Shown here: positions 44,754 through 56,078 of the stretch, one piece after another
How positions within the stretch are numbered: position 1 is the stretch's first letter
Layout of the letters: every line of letters starts with the position of its first letter
Source of the DNA: Exobasidium rhododendri
Taxonomy: Eukaryota > Basidiomycota > Exobasidiomycetes > Exobasidiales > Exobasidiaceae
Direction of reading: 5' to 3'
Assembly (NCBI GenBank): GCA_026210745.1
Contig: CP110631.1
Location: forward strand, 3,782,001-3,846,000
Length of the DNA: 64,000 nucleotides
The notes under the pieces: model-generated
Database searches by the model: none
Told to the model about the DNA's origin: nothing
What the model saw: the letters and a program-made list of their open reading frames with translations, nothing else
Position numbers and translations under genes: made by a program

Positions 44754-47130
44754 ATGAGCCTGTGCAACCAGCAGGTCATTCGCCTGGGAAGCCAGTCACT
44801 GCGGACACAGAAAAGATGTCACGAAGCGGTAAGACTAGCTCTGCCTTGTAGATTTTACTCTTCATCACCACCTTCGCGCTCGTCGTCGTCGTCGTCGTTG
44901 TCGTCCGGGTCACCTTCGACGACGTCATCGTCTTCAATATCAAGTGGAGCAGCCAAAGTCCAGGAAAAGGCCAAGAAGGCCAAGTGGTTTCGGCCAGGCT
45001 CGATATTGGCTGCTCTGGCACTGGGTAGCTTGGTAGGATACGAAATAGATACACACCTCAATGCCTCCGTACTGCAGCGTAACATCAGAACGGGTATTGC
45101 AGGTGCTCAGATTGCCCTGGATTACAAGTGGGTGATCTGACTGGTCAGGCTTCGATGCGTCCCGGCTAATTGTTCCATCCCTCCCCTTCCCTCTCTGCTT
45201 CAGATTCAATTTCGATGCCTCCGATCCGAAATCAGTGGAGGCGATTCATGAAAGGTGTGCCAAGCGACTGTTAGATGTTTGTGAGGCCAATGGAGGTCTG
45301 TACGTCAAGTTAGGGCAAGCAATTGGAGTGCAAGCTGCCATCCTTCCCAAGCCGTATCACGCCCTTTCGAAAATGTTTGATGACGCAGAGAGAATGCCGT
45401 TCATGGAGGTCAAGCGTGTGGTGGAGAGCGAGCTCGGCAAAAAGCTTACCGAGGTGAGGGAGGAACTCGGCGCTCCCGGGTGAGGTCGGTTACATGCTAC
45501 TGAGCTTGCTAACAACACTGCCATTCACAGGTCTTTGACTCGTTTGACGAAACGCCAATTGCAGCAGCCAGTGTAGCGCAAGTGCACAAGGCAGTACTGA
45601 AGTCGAACAAAAAGGTGGTCGCTGTCAAGGTGCAAAGATCCTCCATCCAGTCACAGGCATACTGGGACTTGCTGTCCTTTCGAATCTTTCTACGTTTCTA
45701 CTCCCGAGTCTTTGATCTACCTCTGGCCTATTTTGGTAAATATATCTCCGATCAGATTCACAAGGAGACGGATTTCAAGTCGGAATTACGAAATGCAACA
45801 CTGGCTCGAAAGTACATTTCAGAAGATCCAGAGAAGCTGATTCGAGAGACAACGTACGTGCCCGCTTGTTACGATGAGTACTGTTCCACGAAAGTCATCG
45901 TGATGGAGTACATTGGCAATGCTGTTCGCATGACAGATGAAGCAGGAATAAAGAAGATGGGCTTGAGTATTCGAGAAGTAGCAAGGACTGTCTGTGAAGC
46001 GTTTGCAAGTCAGGTTAGTGGAACTCTTTGGTCCCCGAATTGCAGATAGTGAATGTGCGCTGATTCATCATTGAATGTGACTTGACGCCTCCTCTTTCTT
46101 TCGCATGCGACAGATCTTCCAGCACGGCTTCGTCCAATGCGACGGTCATGCAGGGAATGTCTTGGTCCGAAAGCACCCCAATGGCAAGAGAGGCCAACAT
46201 CAAGTCGTCTTGGTACGTAGAAAGCGAGACGGAGAGCAAACGTAGGAGGTACTTATCGATCGTATCCCCACAGATCGATCACGGGCTCTATGTAACGCTA
46301 TCCGACACATTCAAAAAGCAGTACGCCGAGCTGTGGAGAGCCATCTTTCAGCTTGATATAAAGACACTGGAGAGGATCACCACCGAATGGGGAATGGGAA
46401 AAGGATCTGCCGAATTGTTTGCTTCGGCGACACTGATGAGGCCATGGAAGAAGCCGAAGTCGAAAGAGGAGAAGGAAATAGAGGCAGCAGAAAAGGCGAA
46501 AGACAGCCAACACCATATCAACAAGCAAAAGGAGATGATTAAGGGGTTCCTTGTTCATGTGGAAATGGTCCCCAAAGAGCTCATTTTTGTAGGAAGAAGC
46601 ATGCGAATTGTCCAAGGTACGTCTGCCTACACCTGTTTGCGACGTGTTCTCTGAAGCTGACCCCACCGACTCCCTTCGTGCCTCTCTCTGTGTTCTATGC
46701 AGCAAACAATCAAGTCCTGCACTCTCCAGTCAATCGAATCAACATTCTCGCCCGTCATGCTGCGTCTGCACTGCTTACGACCGAAATACCTACTCTCTAT
46801 CGTGTGCTACGACCGAGATCATCGTCTTCAAACTCGAATATCTCGAATCGCTTCGCATCATGGTGGCGCACCAGGCTTTCCTTCTTGACGTTCCGATCGA
46901 CACTATTCTTGCTTGACATTGCCTTTGTAGGCAGCTCAGTGTTGAGAATCTGTCATCGAAGCTGGTTGATTGTCAAGAAGAGCGTTGCGTACGGTCCTTG
47001 GAGTCCGGAAGCAAAGATCATTTGGAAGAGTAAGGCGGGAGGCTTTGAAGATGATCTAGAGAACGGAATGAGACAATTAGCAAAGGAGGAATTTGGAGTA
47101 GAATTAGATGAAAATGCATTCATGGGTTAG
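44754..47130 (+). CDS. MCP2: UbiB/ABC1-family atypical kinase of mitochondria (Mcp2/Cqd-like, ADCK1-like)
   Basis: Six exons, join(44754..45127, 45204..45453, 45531..46013, 46114..46212, 46274..46616, 46703..47130), 658 residues. The N-terminus is basic and Ser-rich, then has a hydrophobic helix (ILAALALGSLVGYEI), suggesting a presequence plus inner-membrane anchor. The UbiB hallmarks follow: GGLYVKLGQAIGVQA (KxGQ), AAASVAQVHKAVL (Ala-rich loop with AQ), AVKVQ (Lys), HGFVQCDGHAGNVLV and VVLIDHGLYVTL (DFG equivalent). Yeast Mcp2 (Cqd2) and Cqd1 regulate coenzyme Q distribution and mitochondrial lipid homeostasis. The KLGQAIGVQ and IDHG details fit the ADCK1/Mcp2 branch rather than Coq8. Confidence 0.9.
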
Positions 47131-47498
47131 GGAATGAGCGGCACAGTCTCATAGCATTGTCTGCAATAAACACTGTATAGATGTCATCGTTTGTAATAGA
47201 TCGAATAGAAATTTTACTGTGGCAATCCAGCTTACAGACGACATATTGCCCACTCTCGTGCCTGCCGTCGTTATGTCGATTGTCAAGCACGAACGAAGAG
47301 CCCAATGCGATCGCCACCATACCCTCTCTTCATCTAGCACGCACGCACTCTCATGACATAGCATACACGTACAGAATCTGACGCGAGCCACGTGGCGAAG
47401 GGGAAGGTCGAGTTTACCGTTCGAAGCCGCCGTCCGCTTCAGACCAATCAACTCATCTTTCGCAAATCACCATCAACAATCTTTTAGTACTGACAAAG

Positions 47499-48018
47499 AT
47501 GGATTCTCTAGTCAACAGACGGTGAGCGAGCGGCAGATAGGTCTACCGCGGGCAAGTGACAAGTGCTGACTTCTCAAACATCTGTACCTTCACTGACACC
47601 AACAGAAACACTGTCCCTGAGCGACAAAAGCTATACCAGTCCGACACTCGTCCAGTCTATCAGAGACTACCTCGCTCTCGATTATACATGCGTGAGTCGT
47701 GTACCGAAAGGGAGATTCATGTGTTGTCTTCGCCGGTACAGAACTCAACGATTGGTACGGCACTTCTTGGTTACTGATGCTGTCGATATGACCGTTCTTG
47801 CCTCCTGACAGGCGTGACCATGACTCTTTTCTGTGTCGGCATGTTCGGCAGTCTTGGAGGAATATACAATGCCGCTAGAGTGAGTGTTTGACGGAAGAAA
47901 GAGAGGATGAGGAAAGAACTATGAGGTAGACGAGAGTATCGTACATCTGCTCTGGCCAGTCTCGCTGATACACAATGTCCACTCTTGTTCACAGGGTAGA
48001 AAGATTGAAGAAAAATAG
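47499..48018 (+). CDS. Cytochrome c oxidase subunit VIIa-like protein
   Basis: Four tiny exons, join(47499..47521, 47606..47691, 47812..47879, 47995..48018), 66 residues. The product reads MDSLVNRRNTVPERQKLYQS, then RPVYQRLPRSRLYMRVTMTL, then FCVGMFGSLGGIYNAARGRK. This matches fungal Cox7/VIIa: a matrix-facing QKLYQ...PVYQRLPR segment, one membrane helix with a TLFCVGMFGSLGGIYN pattern, and a basic end. It is a small nuclear-encoded subunit of complex IV in the inner membrane. All splice phases agree even though exons are as short as 23-24 nt. Confidence 0.83.
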
Positions 48019-49604
48019 AGTGTTCGGCGGTGATCACGCTTTGTGGTCTCCCTTTTTGCGACAAGCAGTGTCGAACGATCGCTCTGAATCATGAGTTCGC
48101 TTCCTTGTCTCAGTAATACAATTGTTTCATCCTGGAGTTGGGAGATCTCTAAAGCTGTCCGCTAAGTGTGCTGATACTGTCAGGGGGTCACAATGAAGAG
48201 GTCATGTTAAATTGAAGTAGGCGCACCGTACTTGATCAAAGCGCTCCAGATCACAATCTAGTTTTGCATGGGTCCTTTAAAGATCCCATTTTCCGATACA
48301 ATCTTGATAGGGTCCTCTACCTCACCGAACCCGACACATAAATCTCCTGTTTCTGCTCATGATTTTTTCGCATTTGATCGTCAATCACGTTCGCATACTT
48401 GCTCGTGCTAGGAGCGCCAGTCGAGTTGTCATGTTGAGGAGTGAGAGCATGACTTGACAATTCTATCCCTGCCAAGGCTTCCGCAATATGAGCGGAGGAC
48501 TGCGTCATGACAGCTTTTCTCATTTTCAGAGAGACCCTCAAATTCAGCACGTTCTGGAGTCGGAGGAAGGACAGTACGTACAGTGTCCTAAATAAGTGTA
48601 CCAAATCAAGGGGAGTCCTCTTTCCAAATCCGCACTCTGCTTAATCGCCTCTGCAATTTTCACTCCGGTCTCCGCACAAGTACTCATGGATCTTTCGCTG
48701 TCAGTGAGGATATGGGGAAAGGGAGAGTTCCGCTCTCTTCTTGGACGGTCGGTCTGAAGAAGAGAAGCTGACTGCGCCCGTCAAGACCTGAAAATGAAGG
48801 GCCAGAGCCTCGGAAGACGATTGGCTTCATGCAATACACTGGTCTTCAGGATTGTGTAGATGGCACACCAGCAAGTGAGGAACAAGCTAGACGTCGATGT
48901 GATTTCCTTCAAAGTGCCTCGAAAGTACTGACTTCACTGTCAAGCTGAGCAATAATTTGGCATAGCACCTGGTCTTTTCTCTCTCCCTTTTCTGCGGCCA
49001 AACAGCGATGCTCATACCGGGCCCACACACTGATCATCGTTTAAATGCCTCGTCGCTGGGGGAAAGTGCGCTAGATGGTGAGCAAAGGAAGAGAGAAACG
49101 CACACGCGAGCCGACGCCCAGGAAGATAGAAGATTGGCCTGACGTGACTATCAGTTGCTTCTCAATTCCCCGGCTTTTCCTCCACTTTTCACAACTTTTA
49201 ACCCAATTTTCAGGTCTTCCTTTACCCCAGTCAAACTTGCAGGGACGCCCCGCCTGTCAGGTCGACCCACGAACCTGCTCTGGCTTCGAACGCTGCACCC
49301 TCCATCCACGACCTTGCCTGCCAAAGAACGTTTATTCTCAGACCCGCTCCTTTACAGCATCCTCGCCGGCATACATAGATTCCATAAAGTGACCCAAACA
49401 CGGCACCGCTTCTTCGCACCCGAGATCACCCGCTGAAGCCCCCCGCCTAAGAAGGAAGAAAGAGATTGCAGCAACGCAACAAGGTCACGACTTGAACTCA
49501 TGGAGCTTTCGTTTTGACATTAAGGAGGCACAAATCTGACATCGAGGGGGAATCCGGGAGAGAAGTGCAGAGCAGTTCATCTTGCATCGACGCTATCCAA
49601 TCTA
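48019..49604. other. 1.6 kb region without a supported gene
   Basis: Between the COX7A-like gene and the carrier gene I see only fragments. A 95-codon minus-strand frame (48317-48604) and a short minus-strand frame starting MSTCAETGVKIAEAIK (start about 48686) look mildly protein-like, but I could not link them into one phase-consistent gene. A diverged or broken gene on the minus strand is possible. No tRNA was recognised. Confidence 0.4.
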
Positions 49605-51458
49605 ATGCTATCTTCTTCCCGTCCTTCCAATAGTGAAGAAGCAGGGCCATCGTCCAGGACAGATGATGCCTCACTTGTAAAGTCTTCTCTGCAGAGCCTT
49701 AAAAGGAAGGCAGGATTGGAGGAGGAAGCTCCTGCGAGGAAGAGGTTTTCTCTTTCGTCCATACGAAGAAGAATCTCCAGCATCCGAGATGGTCTCGAGA
49801 ATACCTTCGGAGAGGCAAGCCTGAGTCCGGAAGAAGGTCAGGCAAGCCATGTGAGTGCCGCTAGACAGGCAGCCATCAATCAGCTCAAAGCAAGAAGGCA
49901 AGCTTTCGGGTGGCTGCACTCCGGTCAAGACAATTACGAGGAGAAATCGCAGGGGGGCATGCTCACATCTGCAAGGTCAGAGGGTAAGAGTAGCGCCCAA
50001 GAATCAGCTCAGACAAAGGAGGAAGTGGGAGAGGGTGTGACGAAAGGAGAGGAGGAGGAGGAAGAGGAGGAGGAGGAAAGTGCAGTAAGCACCGCCTTTC
50101 TAATTACGTACTTTATAGCAGGAGGTGCAGCAGGTGCTACAAGTCGGACAGTAGTCAGCCCTCTGGAAAGACTCAAAATCATCATGCAGATCCAGCCAAA
50201 ATCTGCCGGCAATTCTTCTAAAGGGGCTTACACCGGAGTTGTGTCTGGTCTACGAAAGATGTGGCATGAGGAAGGATTTAAAGGCTTCATGCGAGGGAAT
50301 GGCATCAACTGTCTCCGAATTGTTCCCTACAGTGCTGTGCAATTCTCAACGTATGAGATCCTCAAGAATGCTCTCAAGGATTCTGACGGAGAGTTGGACG
50401 TCCCGAGGCGGTTGATCGCCGGTGCAATTGCAGGTATTGCCAGTGTCGTGTCGAGTGAGTGGAGAAAGGGGGGATCTGGCGTTGTGCGAGGAAGACTGAC
50501 AAGTGGGCCGACTCAAAAATCTTTTTTTTTTCGCCCTCAAATGCAGCGTATCCGCTTGACTTGGTCCGATCTAGAATATCGATTGCAAGTGCTTCGCTGT
50601 ATGCGGAAGCAAAGACGATTGCTACCAGTACACCTGGCGATACTCTACCAGCAAACAAGCGCAAGCCAGCCAGGTCTGAGCTACGAAAAATAATCGAGGA
50701 AAGGCAGAAGAAAGTGCCTGGCATCTGGGACATGACTGTCAAGGTGTATCGAGAGGAAGGTGGAATTAGAGCGCTGTATAAAGGCTGTGTTCCTACCAGT
50801 GTTGGCGTTGCACCTTATGTCGCCATCAATTTTGCCGCAGTGAGTGCCGTACGCCCTGGGTCTCCCTACCTTCCTAACCCACGCTCCTACCTCTTGCAGT
50901 ACGAGGCCCTAAGGAAGAACCTTTCGAATGAAGAAGGAGAAATCTCGACACTGAGGAAGTTGAGCTGTGGTGCTTTGGCAGGAAGCATCTCTCAGACCTT
51001 GACCTACCCGCTCGATGTGCTTCGCCGTAGGATGCAAGTCAGCGGTATGAAGGACAGTAAATTGGGCTATTCGGACAAAAGTGAGACAGCTTTTTCCTTG
51101 CTTTTGCGTGCAAAATCGAGCCTCAACTTCCCTCTGACTCTAATCTTTGCGCGCTCACAGGTTCCTTTGCTGCGATACGGACTATTGTCAAGGCGGAGGG
51201 TTTGTTTGGACTATATAGAGGCATCACGCCCAACTTGCTGAAGGTGGCTCCTTCGATTGCCACGAGCTTCTGCTGCTACGAGGTGAGAAGGTGTGACCGT
51301 GCGTCGCTCGTACAGACACTATACTCACACCCGACATTCTTTCCACTTACGCCTCCGCCTCCGCCTTGCCTCTCACCCTACCTCCGTGAAAGTTTGTCTG
51401 CAATCTCATTCACCCGCCTCAGCATCACAATCACAACGGACACTCTTCCCATCATTGA
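49605..51458 (+). CDS. Mitochondrial carrier family transporter (YPR011C-like, SLC25)
   Basis: Model join(49605..50454, 50547..50839, 50900..51080, 51161..51282, 51393..51458), 503 residues. The first 160 residues are a hydrophilic extension ending in a poly-Glu run. Three carrier repeats follow: [20 protein letters not shown] with [30 protein letters not shown] with [20 protein letters not shown]; and [17 protein letters not shown] with [16 protein letters not shown]. The PxD/ExxR signatures and the wording of each repeat are closest to yeast YPR011C, an adenosine-5'-phosphosulfate/PAP carrier; SLC25A42-type CoA carriers are the next option. The last exon (FVCNLIHPP...) is the least certain part; reading through from 51283 would give a longer unrelated tail. 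Confidence 0.88.
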
Positions 51459-51533
51459 TCTTATTTCACCCTTACTGCACTGTATTGGATTCACCATAGC
51501 ATATATCTAGTAGAGAAAATTTAACACTGCAAT

Positions 51534-54500
51534 CTAGCCTAGCCATTCAAATTGAATTTCACCCGTTGCTAGCAGGGGGTCGTCGTCATCCTCTTCCTCC
51601 TCCCCCTCCTCTCCGAGATTGCTGTTCTGATCCTGTTGATCGGTGTCGTCATCTTCTTCGCCAAACGAGCTGACGTCGTCATTTTCATCTGCTGAAGAAT
51701 CCTCCTCTTCTGCGTCCGCAGTTATTACTGGTCCAACGAGAGGGCTGGTGGGACCGGGCGAAGCTGCCCTTCTCCTCCAGCCTGCTGCCCAGGATGAGAC
51801 GCCTGAGCCGTATGAGCTTGGTGAAGAAGGCCCCATGTCAATGCTATTTTGATCGTTGCGATTGTAGACTGATTTGTTGCCGTCGTTACTGCTACTGTTG
51901 ATTGTTGTGTTGAGCTGACTGCTGCTGTTGGATCCAGCTGTAGATGGCAGATCACTTGTTGAGCCGTTATTGGAGGAGGGCGCCTTCTTCGTGTCTTCTG
52001 TTGCCGCAACACTCTGGGCTGAGCTCTTTCGACTGAGTCCCAATTTCCCCAATCCAAATCGACTCAGGCGTGAAGTGGCTTCCTCACTGATCAGACTGTG
52101 AGTGCTGTCATCTCGGTAAATCTTGCTGCCTCCTCCTCCTCCACCCCCACTCTTGACACTTGCACTGCTCTTCACACTACGTGCACTGAGCGCAGGAGAG
52201 GCTGGTGAGCTCATCGTCGGCATCAGCTCTTCGTCGGATGGGAATTCAACAGAGGCGATTTCCGGTCTCCAATAGTTAAAGTCGTTGAATTCAAGCTTTC
52301 CCTCGTTTCCCCTCGCCGACTTCAGTGTGATGGGCGGGAACATCTGATCGACCAGGTCAGTCATATGAATGTAAGAAGATTTGTATCCTGCCAATTCGAG
52401 CAGCTCCATCTGCACTTCTCCATTGCTGTCGATGGTGAATATCCTCGAACTGGGGACATTGACACTTCGATAACTTAGCGCATCGGTGATTCTGTTTCCG
52501 AATCCAGCGTAGAACGGAGTCGTGTATTGCTGAATCGTGCCTGTCGACGGCTTGCTTTTCGCCTTTGGAATGGTTGGAAGTGTGGCCGGCGCATTGACTA
52601 GAGAGTCCTGCTGGATTTCTATGCTGCTACTGCTATGGTCGTCTTTTTGCGGTGGAGGCAGCACTGCCTGCCGTGGATCTGCCCCGAACAATCTTGCAAT
52701 ATCTCGAAGACACGCCATTTTGAACACCTCTGGTTTCCGCAGAATCACCTCTCGATGAAAGCTGGCCATCATCCGATCGGGGCTCATGATCACTGGTCCA
52801 TCTGGTAGTTTGTAATTGTTCTGTGAAATCCCTTTGAGGTACGCTCTCGTCGCATCAGACTGGCCAACGGGTCTAGATGTCAGATACATGATCCTGTACC
52901 CGTTCCGTGCAATGTCGGTGTATAGCTTTGCAACACCGAGATGCGTCCAGTCTCTTCCAATCATGGTAAAGACGTGGCCTAAGGCGTCGCTCTTTGTGAT
53001 CGTCCCGTCGATGTCTGAAACGACAATCTGATGGCTCCCCTCCCACAGAAAGATACGCGCCGAACAAGTGGCCACCCCGGAGTAGGACGAAGTGACGGAG
53101 AATGTGATTGTGTTGGCTCCCTTTCGTAAGTTCAAGGACTTGAGTTGATCCGACGTCAATCGAAGCGTTTTTGCATACGTCTTCTGTGGCTCTTCGCCTT
53201 TAGGGTGTTGTGCATCTTCCGCCTTCCTCTTTGCCTCCTCTGCTGCCTCATGCGCTGCTTTGGCGTCTAAGATCGAGTCCGTGTTTGCTCGATCGAGCGG
53301 TCGAGGTAAGTCTTTGAAGACGGTTTTGGACTGGTCCGAGCTCATTCTCCTTTCCTCGTTGCCGGTCTCTTTGCTGCGGTTCCACCACCTTCTCCAGACA
53401 CCACCGCCCCGTTGGTCCTCGTGCGATACATCGACCGGTGCAGAATGATCAATAGAGGAGTGTTGCCCCTTTTCGAGTGTCATGCCAAGTGTCTTGCGGT
53501 ACAAGCTCAGCGTCGCCAAAACGGCCGATGCATTCTCCCACGTCAAGAGCTTTCCGTTGTATCTAATCACCAATCTTTCATCGTTGACGAGGCCCTCGTC
53601 ATCCAGGAAACGCTGGTAGCTGACCTGGTTCTCCTCAAAGTGGTCAGCCCAATCTTCGCGTGGCCCGTCTTGCTCGGCTTGTGGCTCTGGATTTTGGGCA
53701 AGATTAGTGTTCGGGTCGGAGCCTGTGATATCATGCTCCAGTCCCTCTACATAGCAGAGACTCAGTTCAAAGGTGTGAGAAGCATCGTCTAATTCAAGCC
53801 GAAACTTGTAAGGGTCTTCATGATCGCACACCAACTGACCCAAATTTGATCTGCTGTTTGCTTCTATCGACCCTTCTTCGGGCACTTCTGGATTGCTAAG
53901 GACTCTTTGCCGTCTAGCAGCAGCGTGGGACGAGCTGCCGCCATCCTTTCTCGGCATCTTACCCCACCCCCAATCATACTCCGAAGACCTCCCCAAGGCT
54001 GCATCGTCTCGAACAATTGGCGGTGACTCATCTCCAAATCGTGATGTTGCGGGCTCCTCGCTTGTGGCCCTTTGATGGCGACTGTGAGTGCTTCGACTCA
54101 TCTCCATAGCCGCACTACCTGCCTTGCCCCGATTGACGTCACCAGACTCAAAGTCATCAAGTATGTGATCGGAAGTCTGTTGACGATGGACATCTCTCCA
54201 TTTCGATGAGGACGCGGAAGTATCTTTGCCATCTTCATCGTCTGCTGTATGACTTGGCCGCAAAGACCTCGTGAGTCGCACCAAGTCTCTGCTCAAGTTG
54301 AGCGTGTCTCTTTCCTTATCGTTTGTATCTTTCGAAGCTTCCTCCCCGTAGTGGAGCAAAGGGCTCAAATTGCCCGCCTCAAATGATCCAGCATCGCTTC
54401 CAGCTGCAGAATGTGATCCTCTTCGCTTATGACCCTCTTTTTCTAGCATGCTTGGCTTTCCTTGACTATCTCCGAAGCTACCACGCCGAACTAAAGTCCC

Positions 54501-55554
54501 CTTTGCTCCCTGCTTCTGATGATTCCTCATTTGTTCGGCGGTGTGCTCATGTGGCTTGCTCAAAACTTCGCGATGACCCTGTTGCCCAAGACCTCCATGC
54601 CTTCTGCTCAAGGGTAATTCATCCGAAAATCTGTTCCCTTCTGCAAATGCCAGTTCCTCTCCGTCACTGGTCATCTTGTAGCCGTCCATATCAAGCATGT
54701 ATTGCATGTCTTCCTTGCGAGTGATCACTTTGCTTGCTATCTCTTCGTCTTTGATGTCCTTCTCTACATCTTTGCTTTCCTGAGCTGCACCTGACGCTAG
54801 ATCTAAGTCGGTATTTCTCTCCTTCTGATTTCCCGCTTCATCTCCCTTTCCCCCGCTTGCCGGCCCCTTGTTCTCCAAGTCAGACTTCAGATACTGATTC
54901 GTTGTCGCCCTTGCTGAGCCAAGATCCAGCGGCTCAACATAGTCTTCTGCGATGAATTTTCGAGGAGCTCGGTGGTCGTCGTCCAAGGAGGTATCACCGG
55001 CCTGCGGCTTCCCATCAAACCTTTGATCCTCGTCAGACGAGATCTGTTCTTCAGCTGCTGGTATGGGAGAGGCTACTGCGCTGACAATAGGACTGGTCAC
55101 CAAATCTTCTGGAATTCCACCTCTAGCCTCATCGTCTCCCAACTCAAGAACAAAGAACGCTTCTCCTGCCTCGCCAACCTTCATGGCGAATGGCAGCGGC
55201 TCGGAGGAATTATTGAGATGCAAAGTCACCTACAGACAATGAGGTGCACGATTTTGCGTCATCAGCGTGCACAAATCCTTACTTCTTGCCTCGTCCACCA
55301 CTTCTCACCTTTCTCTCTGCGGGTCTCAGTACGCTCATCTTCCCGAAACGAACATGAAAAGGTGTGCTTGCCAGCTCAGTTGTCTTTATTGTCTTCCTCT
55401 TCTTCTCTCCGCCGTACTCGTCCTCTTCTTCCACTTCCACCTCGATTTGCCGCTCTACCACGATTACATCAATCGCCCCGCTTAGTGTAGCCGCATTGAT
55501 GTTCGGTGTGATGGTGTTGTACACCGACGATACGAGTCGTCCTACGTACTGCAT
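51534..55554 (-). CDS. PAH1: Phosphatidate phosphatase Pah1 (lipin)
   Basis: Two exons, complement(join(51534..55229, 55309..55554)), 1313 residues. The N-LIP domain is split by the intron: MQYVGRLVSSVYNTITPNIN, PFHVRFGKMSVLRP, then VTLHLNNSSEPLPFAMKVGE and GEAFFVLE. A long disordered middle follows. The catalytic LNS2/HAD domain starts at about residue 815 with VVSDIDGTITKSDALGHVFT (DxDxT), then IMYLTSRPVGQSDATRAYLK, PFYAGFGNRITDALSYRSV and SSRIFTIDSNGEVQ. It dephosphorylates phosphatidate to diacylglycerol and so balances storage lipid against membrane growth. The C-terminus is acidic, as needed for Nem1-Spo7 docking in yeast. It is about 450 residues longer than S. cerevisiae Pah1, mostly linker. 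Confidence 0.97.
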
Positions 55555-55702
55555 CTTCGCATACTCCTCTATGTCCAGTCAGATCTTTAGGCACGAAATA
55601 GACAGCAGTTGCAAGCGGCCGACGACAGCCCCGATCAGAAATAAGGAGGGAGTGGAGGCTTCTTTCCCGTTCCTGGAGGCGTCAACGTGTCCCTGCTGAG
55701 GG

Positions 55703-55723
55703 GTGTGTGTGTGTGTGTGTGTG
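55703..55723. repeat. GT microsatellite in the PAH1 promoter region
   Basis: Perfect run of about ten GT units, 149 bp upstream of the PAH1 start codon. Confidence 0.9.
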
Positions 55724-56078
55724 AAAACGGTCTCGACTGTCTCACACCAGCCTAGTGCGGATGTCTGGCGGAGGTGATTGCTAGCCCCTGATCTTGATGC
55801 AGATCGGAACAAGGTCCTTGTCGAGTGTACAATGTATGGCGATATGAGGACAGATTCGGGTAAAGCAACCAGAGGGCAGGCTTTGAGTGGACGTCGTATT
55901 CCTTAGCTTACTTTGTTGAAAAGTGGGAAGCGGCCGCCGTATTTCATCAACCCAACACTAACGCCTATATTGCACTACTTTCTTAAATAGGCCGAAGCCG
56001 CGGGTAAAAGTAACCCTGTCATCAGCGAAGCTTGTGTGTTACTTGACAGATCAAAACCGGCGGTCGACCAGCTCTGTC

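Noticed and set aside
44855-45085. Acidic minus-strand frame opposite the UbiB kinase N-terminus
   Set aside because: It is the antisense of a Ser-rich coding stretch; antisense of TCG/TCC repeats always reads as Asp/Glu-rich.
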